This document shows positions 1 through 6,405 of a stretch of DNA of 21,294 nucleotides, in pieces; position 1 is the first letter of the stretch, and the number at the start of each line of letters is the position of its first letter. The translations under genes and the position numbers were made by a program. The notes beneath the pieces are model-generated. The model ran no database searches. It was not told where the DNA came from and saw nothing but the letters and a program-made list of their open reading frames with translations. The stretch comes from an uncultured Eubacteriales bacterium (GTDB lineage Bacteria > Bacillota > Clostridia > Oscillospirales > Oscillospiraceae): contig USQL01000037.1 in assembly GCA_900556935.1 (NCBI GenBank), positions 1-21,294 of the forward strand, given 5' to 3'.

Positions 1-265
1 CCCCGATGCCGATGAACAGCAGCAGCGGGAACAGCTCGTTGGAAAGCCCCGCCTCAAACAGAATGCTCAGCGCCCCGGGCACCGCTCCCTGGGTGATGGC
101 CCCGGAAAGGGGCAGATTGACAAGAATGGCCCCAAAGCCCATGGGGAGCAAGAGGCTTGGCTCCATTTTCCGGGCGATGGCCAGATAGATGAGAAGCCCG
201 CCCAGGGCCCACATCACCACCATCTGCGGGGTCAGATTGCCGAGGTTTGCGAATAGTGTTTCCAT
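1..265 (-). CDS. Sodium-pumping decarboxylase beta subunit (OadB family), N-terminal part
   Basis: Only the first 88 residues are in the window; the gene runs off the left edge. The protein starts METLFANLGNLTPQMVVMWA and continues with hydrophobic stretches holding LLLPMGFGAILVNLP and LFPLLLFIGIG. These are typical of the beta subunit shared by oxaloacetate, methylmalonyl-CoA and glutaconyl-CoA decarboxylases, the membrane part that couples biotin decarboxylation to Na+ export. The family is known; the substrate of this member cannot be told from the N-terminus. The ATG at 265 is preceded by a strong AGGAGG ribosome binding site. It has a separate promoter and a riboswitch leader, so it is not simply co-transcribed with the upstream hydrolase/transporter operon. 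The partner alpha subunit is not visible here. Confidence 0.85.
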   Translation of the reverse strand, partial: METLFANLGNLTPQMVVMWALGGLLIYLAIARKMEPSLLLPMGFGAILVNLPLSGAITQGAVPGALSILFEAGLSNELFPLLLFIGIG

Positions 266-296
266 AAAATTCCTCCTAGGACGGCTGTGAGGAGGA

Positions 297-341
297 CAAA
301 AAAGAAGACCTTCATCACAGCGCAAAACTGTGATAAAAGTC
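297..341 (-). terminator. Riboswitch-controlled intrinsic terminator
   Basis: Read on the minus strand, a 14-bp stem (GACUUUUAUCACAG with CUGUGAUGAAGGUC, including G-U pairs) and a 7-nt loop are followed by UUCUUUUUU. The 5' half of the stem contains the 3' strand of the aptamer P1 helix (332-339). Aptamer closure and terminator formation are therefore mutually exclusive, so ligand binding would be expected to turn the downstream gene on. Confidence 0.85.
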
Positions 342-422
342 TCAAGCTTTCAGCAGGACCCGGGCGTGAGCCGTGATGACGAGAACCTGCGGCGGAGGAA
401 CCGCCCCTTACTCCCTTTTATC
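332..422 (-). ncRNA. yybP-ykoY-type (Mn2+) riboswitch aptamer
   Basis: The minus-strand RNA begins GAUAAAAGGGAGUA and ends GAGACUUUUAUC, which gives a perfect 8-bp P1 (GAUAAAAG/CUUUUAUC). Between them lie a GGCGG/CCGCC hairpin, a GCAGG/CCUGC helix enclosing UCGUCA and a CCGG element, and then GCUUGAGAC. The order GGGAGUA, UCGUCA, CCGG, (A)GAC matches the yybP-ykoY family, the Mn2+-sensing riboswitch, as I remember its consensus. It lies between a consensus promoter and a terminator in front of the OadB-like gene. Family assignment is by eye; a covariance-model search (Rfam RF00080) would decide it. Confidence 0.78.
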
Positions 423-430
423 TAGTCATT

Positions 431-460
431 ATTATATGCATACCAGAGGAAAAATGTCAA
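431..460 (-). promoter_or_regulatory. Promoter of riboswitch/oadB-like transcript
   Basis: On the minus strand TTGACA (455-460) and TATAAT (431-436) are separated by 18 bp. Both boxes match the sigma-A consensus perfectly. Transcription would start about 424, right at the riboswitch P1 helix. The -35 box directly abuts the terminator hairpin of the preceding operon. Confidence 0.85.
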
Positions 461-491
461 GGGGCTGTGCCGAAAATTTTGGCACAGCCCC
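461..491 (-). terminator. Hairpin terminator after the hydrolase gene
   Basis: An 11-bp perfect GC-rich stem (GGGGCTGTGCC with GGCACAGCCCC) encloses a 9-nt AT-rich loop, 17 bp beyond the stop codon of the hydrolase. The following minus-strand sequence is TTGACATTTTT: only a modest U-run, interrupted by the next promoter's -35 box. Confidence 0.7.
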
Positions 492-508
492 AAAATAGAA
501 AGGAACGA

Positions 509-1330
509 TCAAAGATAACGCACGAAGAACATCTGCGCGGCCTGAACCCGCTCTTTTTCGCCGTCCGCATGCTCTAAGCCGGGGAGAATCTCCAGCTCGG
601 CGTGGAGACCGTGGTCCTGCAGGTTCTTTTGCAGGCTCTTCATACGGTCTACCCGGTTGTTGCCATAGGGAGAGTCACCGATGTACTTATTGTCCAGCTC
701 ACCGACGGTAATGAGGACAGGCACCTGCTGGACCTGCTCCAGGTCTACGTCGTAGCCAAAGTACTCCTTAAAGTCCCGGATGCCCCAGAAGTAATCCTCG
801 TCGGGATTTAGGAAGGTGGGACGGCCGGGGGCTCCGATGGAGCAGGCCTTCAGACGGTCCGGGTGGGAAAACAGGAAGCGGTTGACGAACTGGCCGCCGC
901 CGGAATGGCCGAACATGAAGAACTTGTCGGTATGGACACCGGGATAGCGCTTGGCCATGTCGTCAATCATGTCCAGAAGAATCAGGTCATAGCGGATGCC
1001 GTCACAGGACAGCAGCTTATAGCTGTTGAAGTCGTCCCGCTGAATCAGGCCGCCGGGGAACATGGGCGCAAGAATGGCCATATGATATTTGTCGGCCAGC
1101 TCCTTTGCCTGCTTGATGTATTCCTCCGTGGCGCAGCCGGTGCCGTGAATGATGACCATCAGGGAGTAGTTGTGCTCCGCCTCGTCATAGTAGCAGTCCG
1201 GCAGGTGGACCCAGTAGTGGAAACGCTGGTCGGTAGGGCAGTGCCAGAGCATATTCAAGTAGGCGTTGCCAAACAGATTTTTCTGCTGCTCCAGGGTCAG
1301 ATTGGCAGCAAGGGGATTTTCTTTAGACAT
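509..1330 (-). CDS. Alpha/beta hydrolase (PHB depolymerase/feruloyl-esterase-like)
   Basis: This is a 273-residue cytosolic-looking protein with no signal peptide. The nucleophile elbow GHSGGG places the catalytic Ser at 143. The likely acid is Asp213 in VGELDN and the likely His is 254 in GLEHADGE, in the order Ser-Asp-His of the alpha/beta-hydrolase fold. An oxyanion-type HGTG lies at 62-65. The fold and triad are seen directly; esterase activity is inferred and the substrate is unknown. The gene lies only 12 bp after the 2HCT transporter on the same strand, with a GAGGTG ribosome binding site, so the two are almost certainly one operon. A natural but unproven reading is that it releases or processes an ester or lactone of a hydroxy acid imported by its neighbour. 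Confidence 0.82.
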   Translation of the reverse strand: MSKENPLAANLTLEQQKNLFGNAYLNMLWHCPTDQRFHYWVHLPDCYYDEAEHNYSLMVIIHGTGCATEEYIKQAKELADKYHMAILAPMFPGGLIQRDDFNSYKLLSCDGIRYDLILLDMIDDMAKRYPGVHTDKFFMFGHSGGGQFVNRFLFSHPDRLKACSIGAPGRPTFLNPDEDYFWGIRDFKEYFGYDVDLEQVQQVPVLITVGELDNKYIGDSPYGNNRVDRMKSLQKNLQDHGLHAELEILPGLEHADGEKERVQAAQMFFVRYL

Positions 1331-1342
1331 AGGGCACCTCGA

Positions 1343-2647
1343 TTACAGGAATTTTCCGAAGACAAAGCTTGCGATCACCAGCATGATTGCGCCGCCGATC
1401 CGGGAGGAAATCTGGGCGTAGGACATGAGCTCCATACGGTGGGCGGCACCCAGGCACTGCACGTCGCCGGAGCCGCCGCCGTTGGCCATGCACAGGCCGG
1501 CGGTCAGCATGGACTCCACAGGATAGAAGTGGAACAGCTTGCCAACCAGGAAGGTGCCAATCATCGCGCCGATGACGGTGGCCATGATGATCAGGATGTA
1601 AGCGGGGTTCGTAAAGACCTTGGCGTAGTCGCTCAGGTTGGTGCCGATGCCCACGGTAATCATCAGCGGGAAGGACATGTACTTGACAAAGAACTGCTGC
1701 ATACCTCTGGCACCGGCCTTAACATTGGCGGGCAGAATGTTGGAAATGTTCAGAATGGCAATCAGAATCACCATGAAGGCAAAGGTGTGGATGGTAAAGC
1801 CCAGGTTAGCATGGTTGATGATGGAAATCTTCTTGGAGTACAGGTTTGCAATGTTGTAGCAGACAACGCCCAGGGCAAGACCGGTGGCATAGTCGCCAAC
1901 GGTGGGTTTGACATCCTCGGTTTTGGCATCCAGCTTTTCCTCGCCAACCATCAGCTTGCCGTTGCCGGTGAGGGAGGGCTTGGCCTGGCCCAGCTTGTTC
2001 AGAAGGGCGCTCATAAAGACGGCGCAGAGGTTGCCGATGCTGATGATGGCAAAGGCGGAAGCGTACCAGGTAGAGGCATCGCCGCCGGTGGCAGCGGCCC
2101 ACATCTTGCTCATGGGGGTGATACCGGCACCGTTGCCGCCGCCCATAACGGGGATGGCGTAGGTGGCGATAGCATCAATGGCACCCACACCGGTGATGGC
2201 ACCCACCAGACCCGCCAGGGCCAGTGCACCGGCGATACCGGCCAGAATCGTGGGAATGAAGCCGGCGAAGGACTTGATCAGCATTTTCCGGTCTACGGAC
2301 AGAACAGAGCCGGTAATCAGGACCAGAATGTACAGGTCCAGGAAGCCGGTGGCGCCGTTAAAGGTGTTCAGCGCTTCCTTGGAGCCTTCGCCAATCAGGT
2401 TAAAGGTGTTCAGGGCACCGGCCACCAGACAGGCGAACAGCATGCCGCCGCCGAACCAGGTTTTCCAGACGGGAATGTGATCGCCCACCCAGCCAAGCAG
2501 GGTACCGATAATCATGGCGAAGGCCAGAGCACCGACCATGTTGGTCAGCATCCAGTCGTTGGCGGCCATGAGAAGCATCAGGGCACTTAGAATCAGGTAC
2601 ATCCAAAGGGGGAACCCAAGAATTTTTGTCTCTTTCAGTTTGCGCAC
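1343..2647 (-). CDS. 2-hydroxycarboxylate transporter (2HCT, CitS/MaeN-like)
   Basis: This is a 434-residue polytopic membrane protein. The two signature loops of the 2HCT family are present: GGGNGAG at 169-175 followed by ITPMS, and GGGSGD at 390-395. A conserved Arg follows in SSRIGGA (Arg416). Family members move citrate, malate or related 2-hydroxy acids, usually with Na+ or in exchange for product. Which acid is used here cannot be read from the sequence. The start is GTG at 2647, supported by an AGGAGG ribosome binding site 7 nt upstream. The gene has its own promoter and palindromic sites upstream, and is followed by the hydrolase gene. The LysR gene just upstream on the same strand is a likely regulator. 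Confidence 0.9.
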   Translation of the reverse strand: MRKLKETKILGFPLWMYLILSALMLLMAANDWMLTNMVGALAFAMIIGTLLGWVGDHIPVWKTWFGGGMLFACLVAGALNTFNLIGEGSKEALNTFNGATGFLDLYILVLITGSVLSVDRKMLIKSFAGFIPTILAGIAGALALAGLVGAITGVGAIDAIATYAIPVMGGGNGAGITPMSKMWAAATGGDASTWYASAFAIISIGNLCAVFMSALLNKLGQAKPSLTGNGKLMVGEEKLDAKTEDVKPTVGDYATGLALGVVCYNIANLYSKKISIINHANLGFTIHTFAFMVILIAILNISNILPANVKAGARGMQQFFVKYMSFPLMITVGIGTNLSDYAKVFTNPAYILIIMATVIGAMIGTFLVGKLFHFYPVESMLTAGLCMANGGGSGDVQCLGAAHRMELMSYAQISSRIGGAIMLVIASFVFGKFL

Positions 2648-2680
2648 AATAGACCCTCCTAGTTATGTTTTGTTTGTGTA

Positions 2681-2704
2681 GTTCGAACACATTTACCGGT
2701 AAAT
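2681..2704. promoter_or_regulatory. Paired palindromes between promoter and transporter start
   Basis: Two palindromes lie in the 5' untranslated region of the transporter operon: ATTTACCGGTAAAT (2691-2704, perfect 14 bp) and GTTCGAAC (2681-2688, perfect 8 bp, with flanking TGTGT/ACACA). Their position just downstream of the -10 box suits an operator. The binding protein is unknown; they do not clearly fit a simple LysR T-N11-A box. Confidence 0.5.
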
Positions 2705-2715
2705 TCGACAAATGC

Positions 2716-2745
2716 ATTATATAACGAGAAGGTAAAATTATGCAA
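2716..2745 (-). promoter_or_regulatory. Promoter of transporter-hydrolase operon
   Basis: On the minus strand TTGCAT (2740-2745) and TATAAT (2716-2721) are separated by 18 bp. The -10 box is consensus and the -35 box deviates, as expected for an activated promoter. The start site would be near 2709, about 60 nt upstream of the GTG codon. Confidence 0.7.
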
Positions 2746-2834
2746 GTGTTCTATGATTCCAAAGCGGCGGAGGGGTGATAACCGAATGGAATGAAGCCGC
2801 GCACCGGAAGACAGGAATGCTTCCAAAGCACTCA

Positions 2835-2873
2835 AAAATCCGACAGACTCCCAAAAGAAGCATGTCGGATTTT
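2835..2873 (-). terminator. Terminator after the LysR gene
   Basis: The stem AAAATCCGACA / TGTCGGATTTT (11 bp) has a 17-nt loop and a T-run on the minus strand, 32 bp past the LysR stop codon. The A/T ends make it potentially bidirectional. The stretch from here to 2745 shows nothing else that I can name. Confidence 0.8.
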
Positions 2874-2904
2874 GTGAATAAGTTATGAATCCAATTCCAA
2901 AAGG

Positions 2905-3834
2905 TTATCGGTTTTTAGCGGATATTCCAACCATAAACCGCCAGACGGTCTCGGCGGAGGGGGAGAGCTGCCGCCCTTTTTTGCGGGCGACAACCACATA
3001 GCGGTATAGAGGATTGCCCTTGACCATGCCATAGACCGCGTTTTGCCGGACGGAGGATTCCCGGATGGTCATATGGGGCAGCAGCGCAATGCCGCAGCCG
3101 CTGCACGCAACCTGATACCGGGTGTCAACATAGTCAACCCGCTGGGGGTGAATGGGGGTTATGCGGTATTTCTTAAAAAAGGCGTTTTCCGCGTAGAAAA
3201 GCCCCTGCCCTTCCGTGGCAAGCACATAGCGCAGTGCCGGGTTCCGGAATCGCTGGGCATCGATTTGAACCGGATTATCCAGACTGTTTCCGCTCAGATC
3301 CAGCCCCTCCAGAATGGGAGAGTTCTTCGGGATGACAAAGACAAGGGGGTCCTCCTGTACGGGCATGTATTCCAGCTTATCGGAGCGAACCGGCTCTGTA
3401 TAGATGGCGATATCAGCAATTTCGTTTTCCAGGTCCTCCTCGCACTGGCTGGAGGAGCGGTTGGTGTATTCCAGTGGAATCTCCGGGTGCGCCAGCATAA
3501 ACGGCGCGGCCTGGGAGCCCGCGTAGGCCCCGCCCCGGTGGGTGGTGGCAATGCGGACGGGCTGGGCTGGAATCTGCTGAAATTGCCGCAGACTCTCCAT
3601 CAGCTCCCGCTCCATTTCGGTGTAGCGGCGGGCAAAGTCCAGGAATACCTCCCCCTGGGGCGTAACGGTAATGGGATTTCGTGTCCTATCGAAGAGCTGG
3701 AAGCCCAAGTCCTTTTCCAGCTTGTTCAGCTGCTTGGTCAGTGCCGGCTGGGAGATGAACAGGTGCTTGGCGGCCAAAGTGATATTTTTACTTTCCTCCA
3801 CTTCCAGAACATAGTGGAAAACATTGGTGTCCAT
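2905..3834 (-). CDS. LysR-family transcriptional regulator
   Basis: This is a 309-residue protein of normal LysR length. Residues 1-60 form the winged helix-turn-helix with the usual pattern: AAKHLFISQPALTKQLNKLE, then LGFQLFDRTRNPITVTPQGE. The rest is the two-lobed periplasmic-binding-like effector domain. The ATG at 3834 has an AGGAGG ribosome binding site 6 nt upstream. It ends in its own terminator ahead of the transporter promoter, so the transporter operon is separately transcribed but adjacent. By analogy with CitR/MleR-type genes it probably controls that operon in response to a hydroxy acid; this is an inference from position. Confidence 0.9.
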   Translation of the reverse strand: MDTNVFHYVLEVEESKNITLAAKHLFISQPALTKQLNKLEKDLGFQLFDRTRNPITVTPQGEVFLDFARRYTEMERELMESLRQFQQIPAQPVRIATTHRGGAYAGSQAAPFMLAHPEIPLEYTNRSSSQCEEDLENEIADIAIYTEPVRSDKLEYMPVQEDPLVFVIPKNSPILEGLDLSGNSLDNPVQIDAQRFRNPALRYVLATEGQGLFYAENAFFKKYRITPIHPQRVDYVDTRYQVACSGCGIALLPHMTIRESSVRQNAVYGMVKGNPLYRYVVVARKKGRQLSPSAETVWRFMVGISAKNR

Positions 3835-3859
3835 TTGAAACCTCCTGCGTGAAAAGAAC

Positions 3860-4093
3860 TCAGAACTCTTTCAGGATTTCCAGAATCTGGGCTTCGTAGT
3901 CCCCTTCAAACTCTTCGCCTCTTCCGGCGGAGCGGACGTTGCTCTCCGCACCCCGTTCCGGGGCGGGATATTCCCAGATATGATAGCTCAGCCCCTTGTG
4001 GAGAAAGGTGATGCTGCCGCTGTCATTTTCTTCCCAATACGTAAAGGGAATATTTTTGCTGTGCAGATTTTCCTGAATGGCTTTTAAACGCAT
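3860..4093 (-). CDS. Small protein of unknown function
   Basis: This is a 77-residue soluble protein starting MRLKAIQENLHSKNIPFTYW and ending in an acidic EGDYEAQILEILKEF helix. It looks like a small alpha/beta domain with GSITFLHKGLSYHIWEY in the middle. I do not recognise the family. It has a good promoter and a GGAGCGG-type ribosome binding site, and its stop lies 25 bp before the LysR start, so it is probably the first gene of a two-gene transcript with LysR. Coding is supported by spacing, ribosome binding site and promoter. Confidence 0.75.
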   Translation of the reverse strand: MRLKAIQENLHSKNIPFTYWEENDSGSITFLHKGLSYHIWEYPAPERGAESNVRSAGRGEEFEGDYEAQILEILKEF

Positions 4094-4125
4094 AAGTGGC
4101 CGCTCCTTTTTTATTGGTTTTATTA

Positions 4126-4153
4126 ATTATACCAAAAAGAAACGAAAAATCAA
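4126..4153 (-). promoter_or_regulatory. Promoter of the small gene and LysR
   Basis: On the minus strand TTGATT (4148-4153) and TATAAT (4126-4131) are separated by 16 bp. The -35 box overlaps the stop codon of the upstream flippase gene. No terminator is visible between the flippase and this promoter. Confidence 0.7.
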
Positions 4154-5628
4154 CTGCCTCCAAGTACAAGTCGCCGAAACCACCGCAATTCCGCTCCGCC
4201 TACGGTGCCGGTCAGGTACAGCCCGCCGAAGAACAGAATCAGATAGCAGAGGCTTCCCATTCGGGCAGGAACCAGGGAGGCGGCATATAGGCTTCCCGCG
4301 GCGCACAGAAGGCTGGGAACGGCAAAACGCCATGCGATTTTTTCCCCGGTGAAACGCAGCAGGTGGCGGATGGACAGATAGAAGTTGATGGCGTGGGAGA
4401 TCAAAAAGCTCCAGAAATAGCCCCGCATTCCGTAGACCGGCAGCAGGAAGAACAGCATGGCAACGTCTAAAATACTGGTAAAGATGTTAAAGCGCATGGC
4501 CCATTTCTGCTGCCCCAGCCCTTTGGTGATGGCATCGGTGATGGCATCGCAGTAGAGCATAGGGGCCAGGGGGGCAAACAGCCGCAGAACGGCCCCGGCA
4601 TCCCCGTTTTTGTACAGGGCTAGGCAGAGCTCCTGGGAGAGAAGAAACAGGAGTCCACCGAAGAGCAGCCCATACAGAAGAGCCAGACGCAAAGACCTGT
4701 GGAGCAGATACCGGATGCGGCGTTTCTGCCCCGCACAGTGGCACCGGGCCATCTCCGGAATCAAAAGCTCGGAAAGGCCGAAAAGAATGCAGGCGGGGAA
4801 CATCAGCACCGGGAAAACCATCCCTGTAATGATTCCGAACAGCGCCAGCGGGTTGGAAACCGCCAGGGAAAGCCGCTTAGGGACCATCAGGTTTTCCAAG
4901 GTGGAGATGCCGGATTTGGCGGTGTCGGCCAGGGCCAGGGGCCCGGCCGCCATAAGAACCCGCCGCCCCATGGGGATTTTCGTCCCCTTTGGATTGTGCT
5001 GGAGAAGGTACAAAATAAGCAATACCGTCAGCGTCAGGCAGGCCCCCATGGCGCTGCCGAAGATCACCGCCTTGCAGGCCCTCCCGGCGCTGCTTCCGGC
5101 CCAGAAGTGGAGGCAGACCATGGTGACGCTCATGGAGAGTATCTGCTCCCCAATCTCCACCGCCGCCAGGGTGCCGACCCGATTTTGCCCGGTGAAAAAT
5201 CCGGTCATCAGGGCGCACAGACAGCTTACCGGCAGAAAACAGGAAAAAAGCCGCAGGCAGTCGGTAACCACCGGGTTTCCAATCCAGCGTTCCGCGATTT
5301 GGGGGGCGAGCGCATACAGAAGCCCGCCGATGCCCAGGCTGCACCCCAGACTGTAGACCATGCATCCGGAGAGCACGGACCGCAGCCCCTGGGGCCTGCG
5401 CCGCCCCAGCTCTTCCGCGGTTAAATACATGGCGGCGGTACGGATGCCCCCAATCCCCGCAATCAGGGCCAGGCTCCCTACGGACATGGTCAGCTGCAAA
5501 AGCCCCATGCCCTCCGGGCCGATTTTCCGGGACAGGTAAACCCCAAACAGAGTTCCCGCTACCCGAAGCACCAGGTTCACGGCGGTCAACAGCATGGCAC
5601 TGTAAAAAAGCGGTTTTTTTCCGGACAA
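4150..5628 (-). CDS. Polysaccharide/lipid flippase of the SpoVB (MOP) family
   Basis: This is a roughly 492-residue integral membrane protein with about 14 hydrophobic segments. The N-terminus YSAMLLTAVNLVLRVAGTLF, then GVYLSRKIGPEGMGLLQL, is characteristic of SpoVB/MurJ-like members of the MOP exporter superfamily, which flip lipid-linked precursors. SpoVB acts in spore cortex synthesis in Bacillus; other paralogues serve capsule or wall. The longest frame starts at GTG 5649, but nothing resembling a ribosome binding site precedes it. I prefer TTG at 5628, which follows AAGGGGGTG (anti-SD complementary with a G-U pair) at a normal distance and gives MSGKKPLFYSA. The ribosome binding site is buried in a hairpin. 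Confidence 0.85.
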   Translation of the reverse strand: MSGKKPLFYSAMLLTAVNLVLRVAGTLFGVYLSRKIGPEGMGLLQLTMSVGSLALIAGIGGIRTAAMYLTAEELGRRRPQGLRSVLSGCMVYSLGCSLGIGGLLYALAPQIAERWIGNPVVTDCLRLFSCFLPVSCLCALMTGFFTGQNRVGTLAAVEIGEQILSMSVTMVCLHFWAGSSAGRACKAVIFGSAMGACLTLTVLLILYLLQHNPKGTKIPMGRRVLMAAGPLALADTAKSGISTLENLMVPKRLSLAVSNPLALFGIITGMVFPVLMFPACILFGLSELLIPEMARCHCAGQKRRIRYLLHRSLRLALLYGLLFGGLLFLLSQELCLALYKNGDAGAVLRLFAPLAPMLYCDAITDAITKGLGQQKWAMRFNIFTSILDVAMLFFLLPVYGMRGYFWSFLISHAINFYLSIRHLLRFTGEKIAWRFAVPSLLCAAGSLYAASLVPARMGSLCYLILFFGGLYLTGTVGGAELRWFRRLVLGGS

Positions 5629-5636
5629 AAGAGACA

Positions 5637-5669
5637 CCCCCTTGTCCACAGTCTATGCGGACAAGGGGG
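5637..5669 (-). promoter_or_regulatory. Hairpin covering the flippase ribosome binding site / possible nth terminator
   Basis: Minus-strand CCCCCTTGTCC and GGACAAGGGGG form a perfect 11-bp stem with an 11-nt loop. The 3' arm is the flippase ribosome binding site, so the hairpin would hide it. It also lies 40 bp past the nth stop and is followed by TGTCTCTTTTG, so partial termination of the nth transcript is another reading. Confidence 0.65.
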
Positions 5670-5708
5670 GTGGTTTGCAAGGCCTGTTCCAAAAGTTACC
5701 GACAGAAA

Positions 5709-6344
5709 TTATTGGGCGCTGCCGTTTGCCTCCAGGCAGAAGGGACTCAACGGGCATTCCCCACATTTGGGGTTCCGGGCGGTACAGATTTCCCGGCCAA
5801 AGAGCACCAGCCGGTGGCAAAAGTCGTTGCTTTTTTCCGGCGGCAGGATTTTCCGGAGCTGCTGCTCTACCTTCTCCGGGTCCTTTCCCTGGCTCAGCCC
5901 TAGCTTGCCGCAGATGCGGATGCAGTGGGTATCGCAGACAACACTGCCCGGGACCTTGTAGATGTCGCCCAAAAGCAGGTTGGCCGTTTTTCTGCCTACC
6001 CCCGGAAGCTTTAAAAGCTCCTCCATGGTGCCGGGGACCTTGCCGCCGTAGGTGCTCAAAAGCATCTGACAGGCCAGCACAATGTCCCGGGCCTTGTGCT
6101 TGTAGAAGCCGCAGGAGCGGACATAGTTTTCCACATCCGCAATGTCGGCGTTTGCCATGGCCTCCAGCGTGGGATATGCGGCAAACAGCGCGGGCGTTAC
6201 CAGATTGACCCGGGCATCGGTACACTGGGCCGACAGCCGCACGGCAATCATCAGCTCATAATCCTTTTCGTAGTGCAGCGCGCACATGGATTCCGGGTAT
6301 TTGTTTTCCAGAATCTCGATAATCGCGGCAACCTTTTCTTCCAT
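5709..6344 (-). CDS. nth: Endonuclease III (DNA glycosylase/AP lyase)
   Basis: This is a 211-residue base-excision-repair enzyme that removes oxidised pyrimidines and cleaves the abasic site. The helix-hairpin-helix LPGVGRKTANLL carries the catalytic Lys119, and VVCDTH carries Asp138, the same positions as in the E. coli enzyme. The C-terminal Fe-S cluster is intact: Cys187-X6-Cys194-X2-Cys197-X5-Cys203. I start at the ATG at 6344 because AAGGTGGGG lies 5 nt upstream; a GTG/ATG extension of 11 residues is possible but unsupported. It is monocistronic or read into the flippase through the hairpin at 5637-5669. Confidence 0.95.
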   Translation of the reverse strand: MEEKVAAIIEILENKYPESMCALHYEKDYELMIAVRLSAQCTDARVNLVTPALFAAYPTLEAMANADIADVENYVRSCGFYKHKARDIVLACQMLLSTYGGKVPGTMEELLKLPGVGRKTANLLLGDIYKVPGSVVCDTHCIRICGKLGLSQGKDPEKVEQQLRKILPPEKSNDFCHRLVLFGREICTARNPKCGECPLSPFCLEANGSAQ

Positions 6345-6367
6345 GGGAACCCCACCTTTTTTCTCTA

Positions 6368-6396
6368 AGAATACCACAGAACCGGGGGCTTTTCAA
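6368..6396 (-). promoter_or_regulatory. nth promoter
   Basis: On the minus strand TTGAAA (6391-6396) and TATTCT (6368-6373) are separated by 17 bp. The site sits in the short gap after the SSB-like gene. Confidence 0.65.
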
Positions 6397-6405
6397 TGGC
6401 TTTGC

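Noticed and set aside
863..2590. 575-codon open frame on the plus strand
   Set aside because: It is antisense to the hydrolase and the 2HCT transporter, both of which have clear family motifs, ribosome binding sites and a promoter. The product is low-complexity (Gly, His, Gln, Val) as typical of GC-rich antisense frames.
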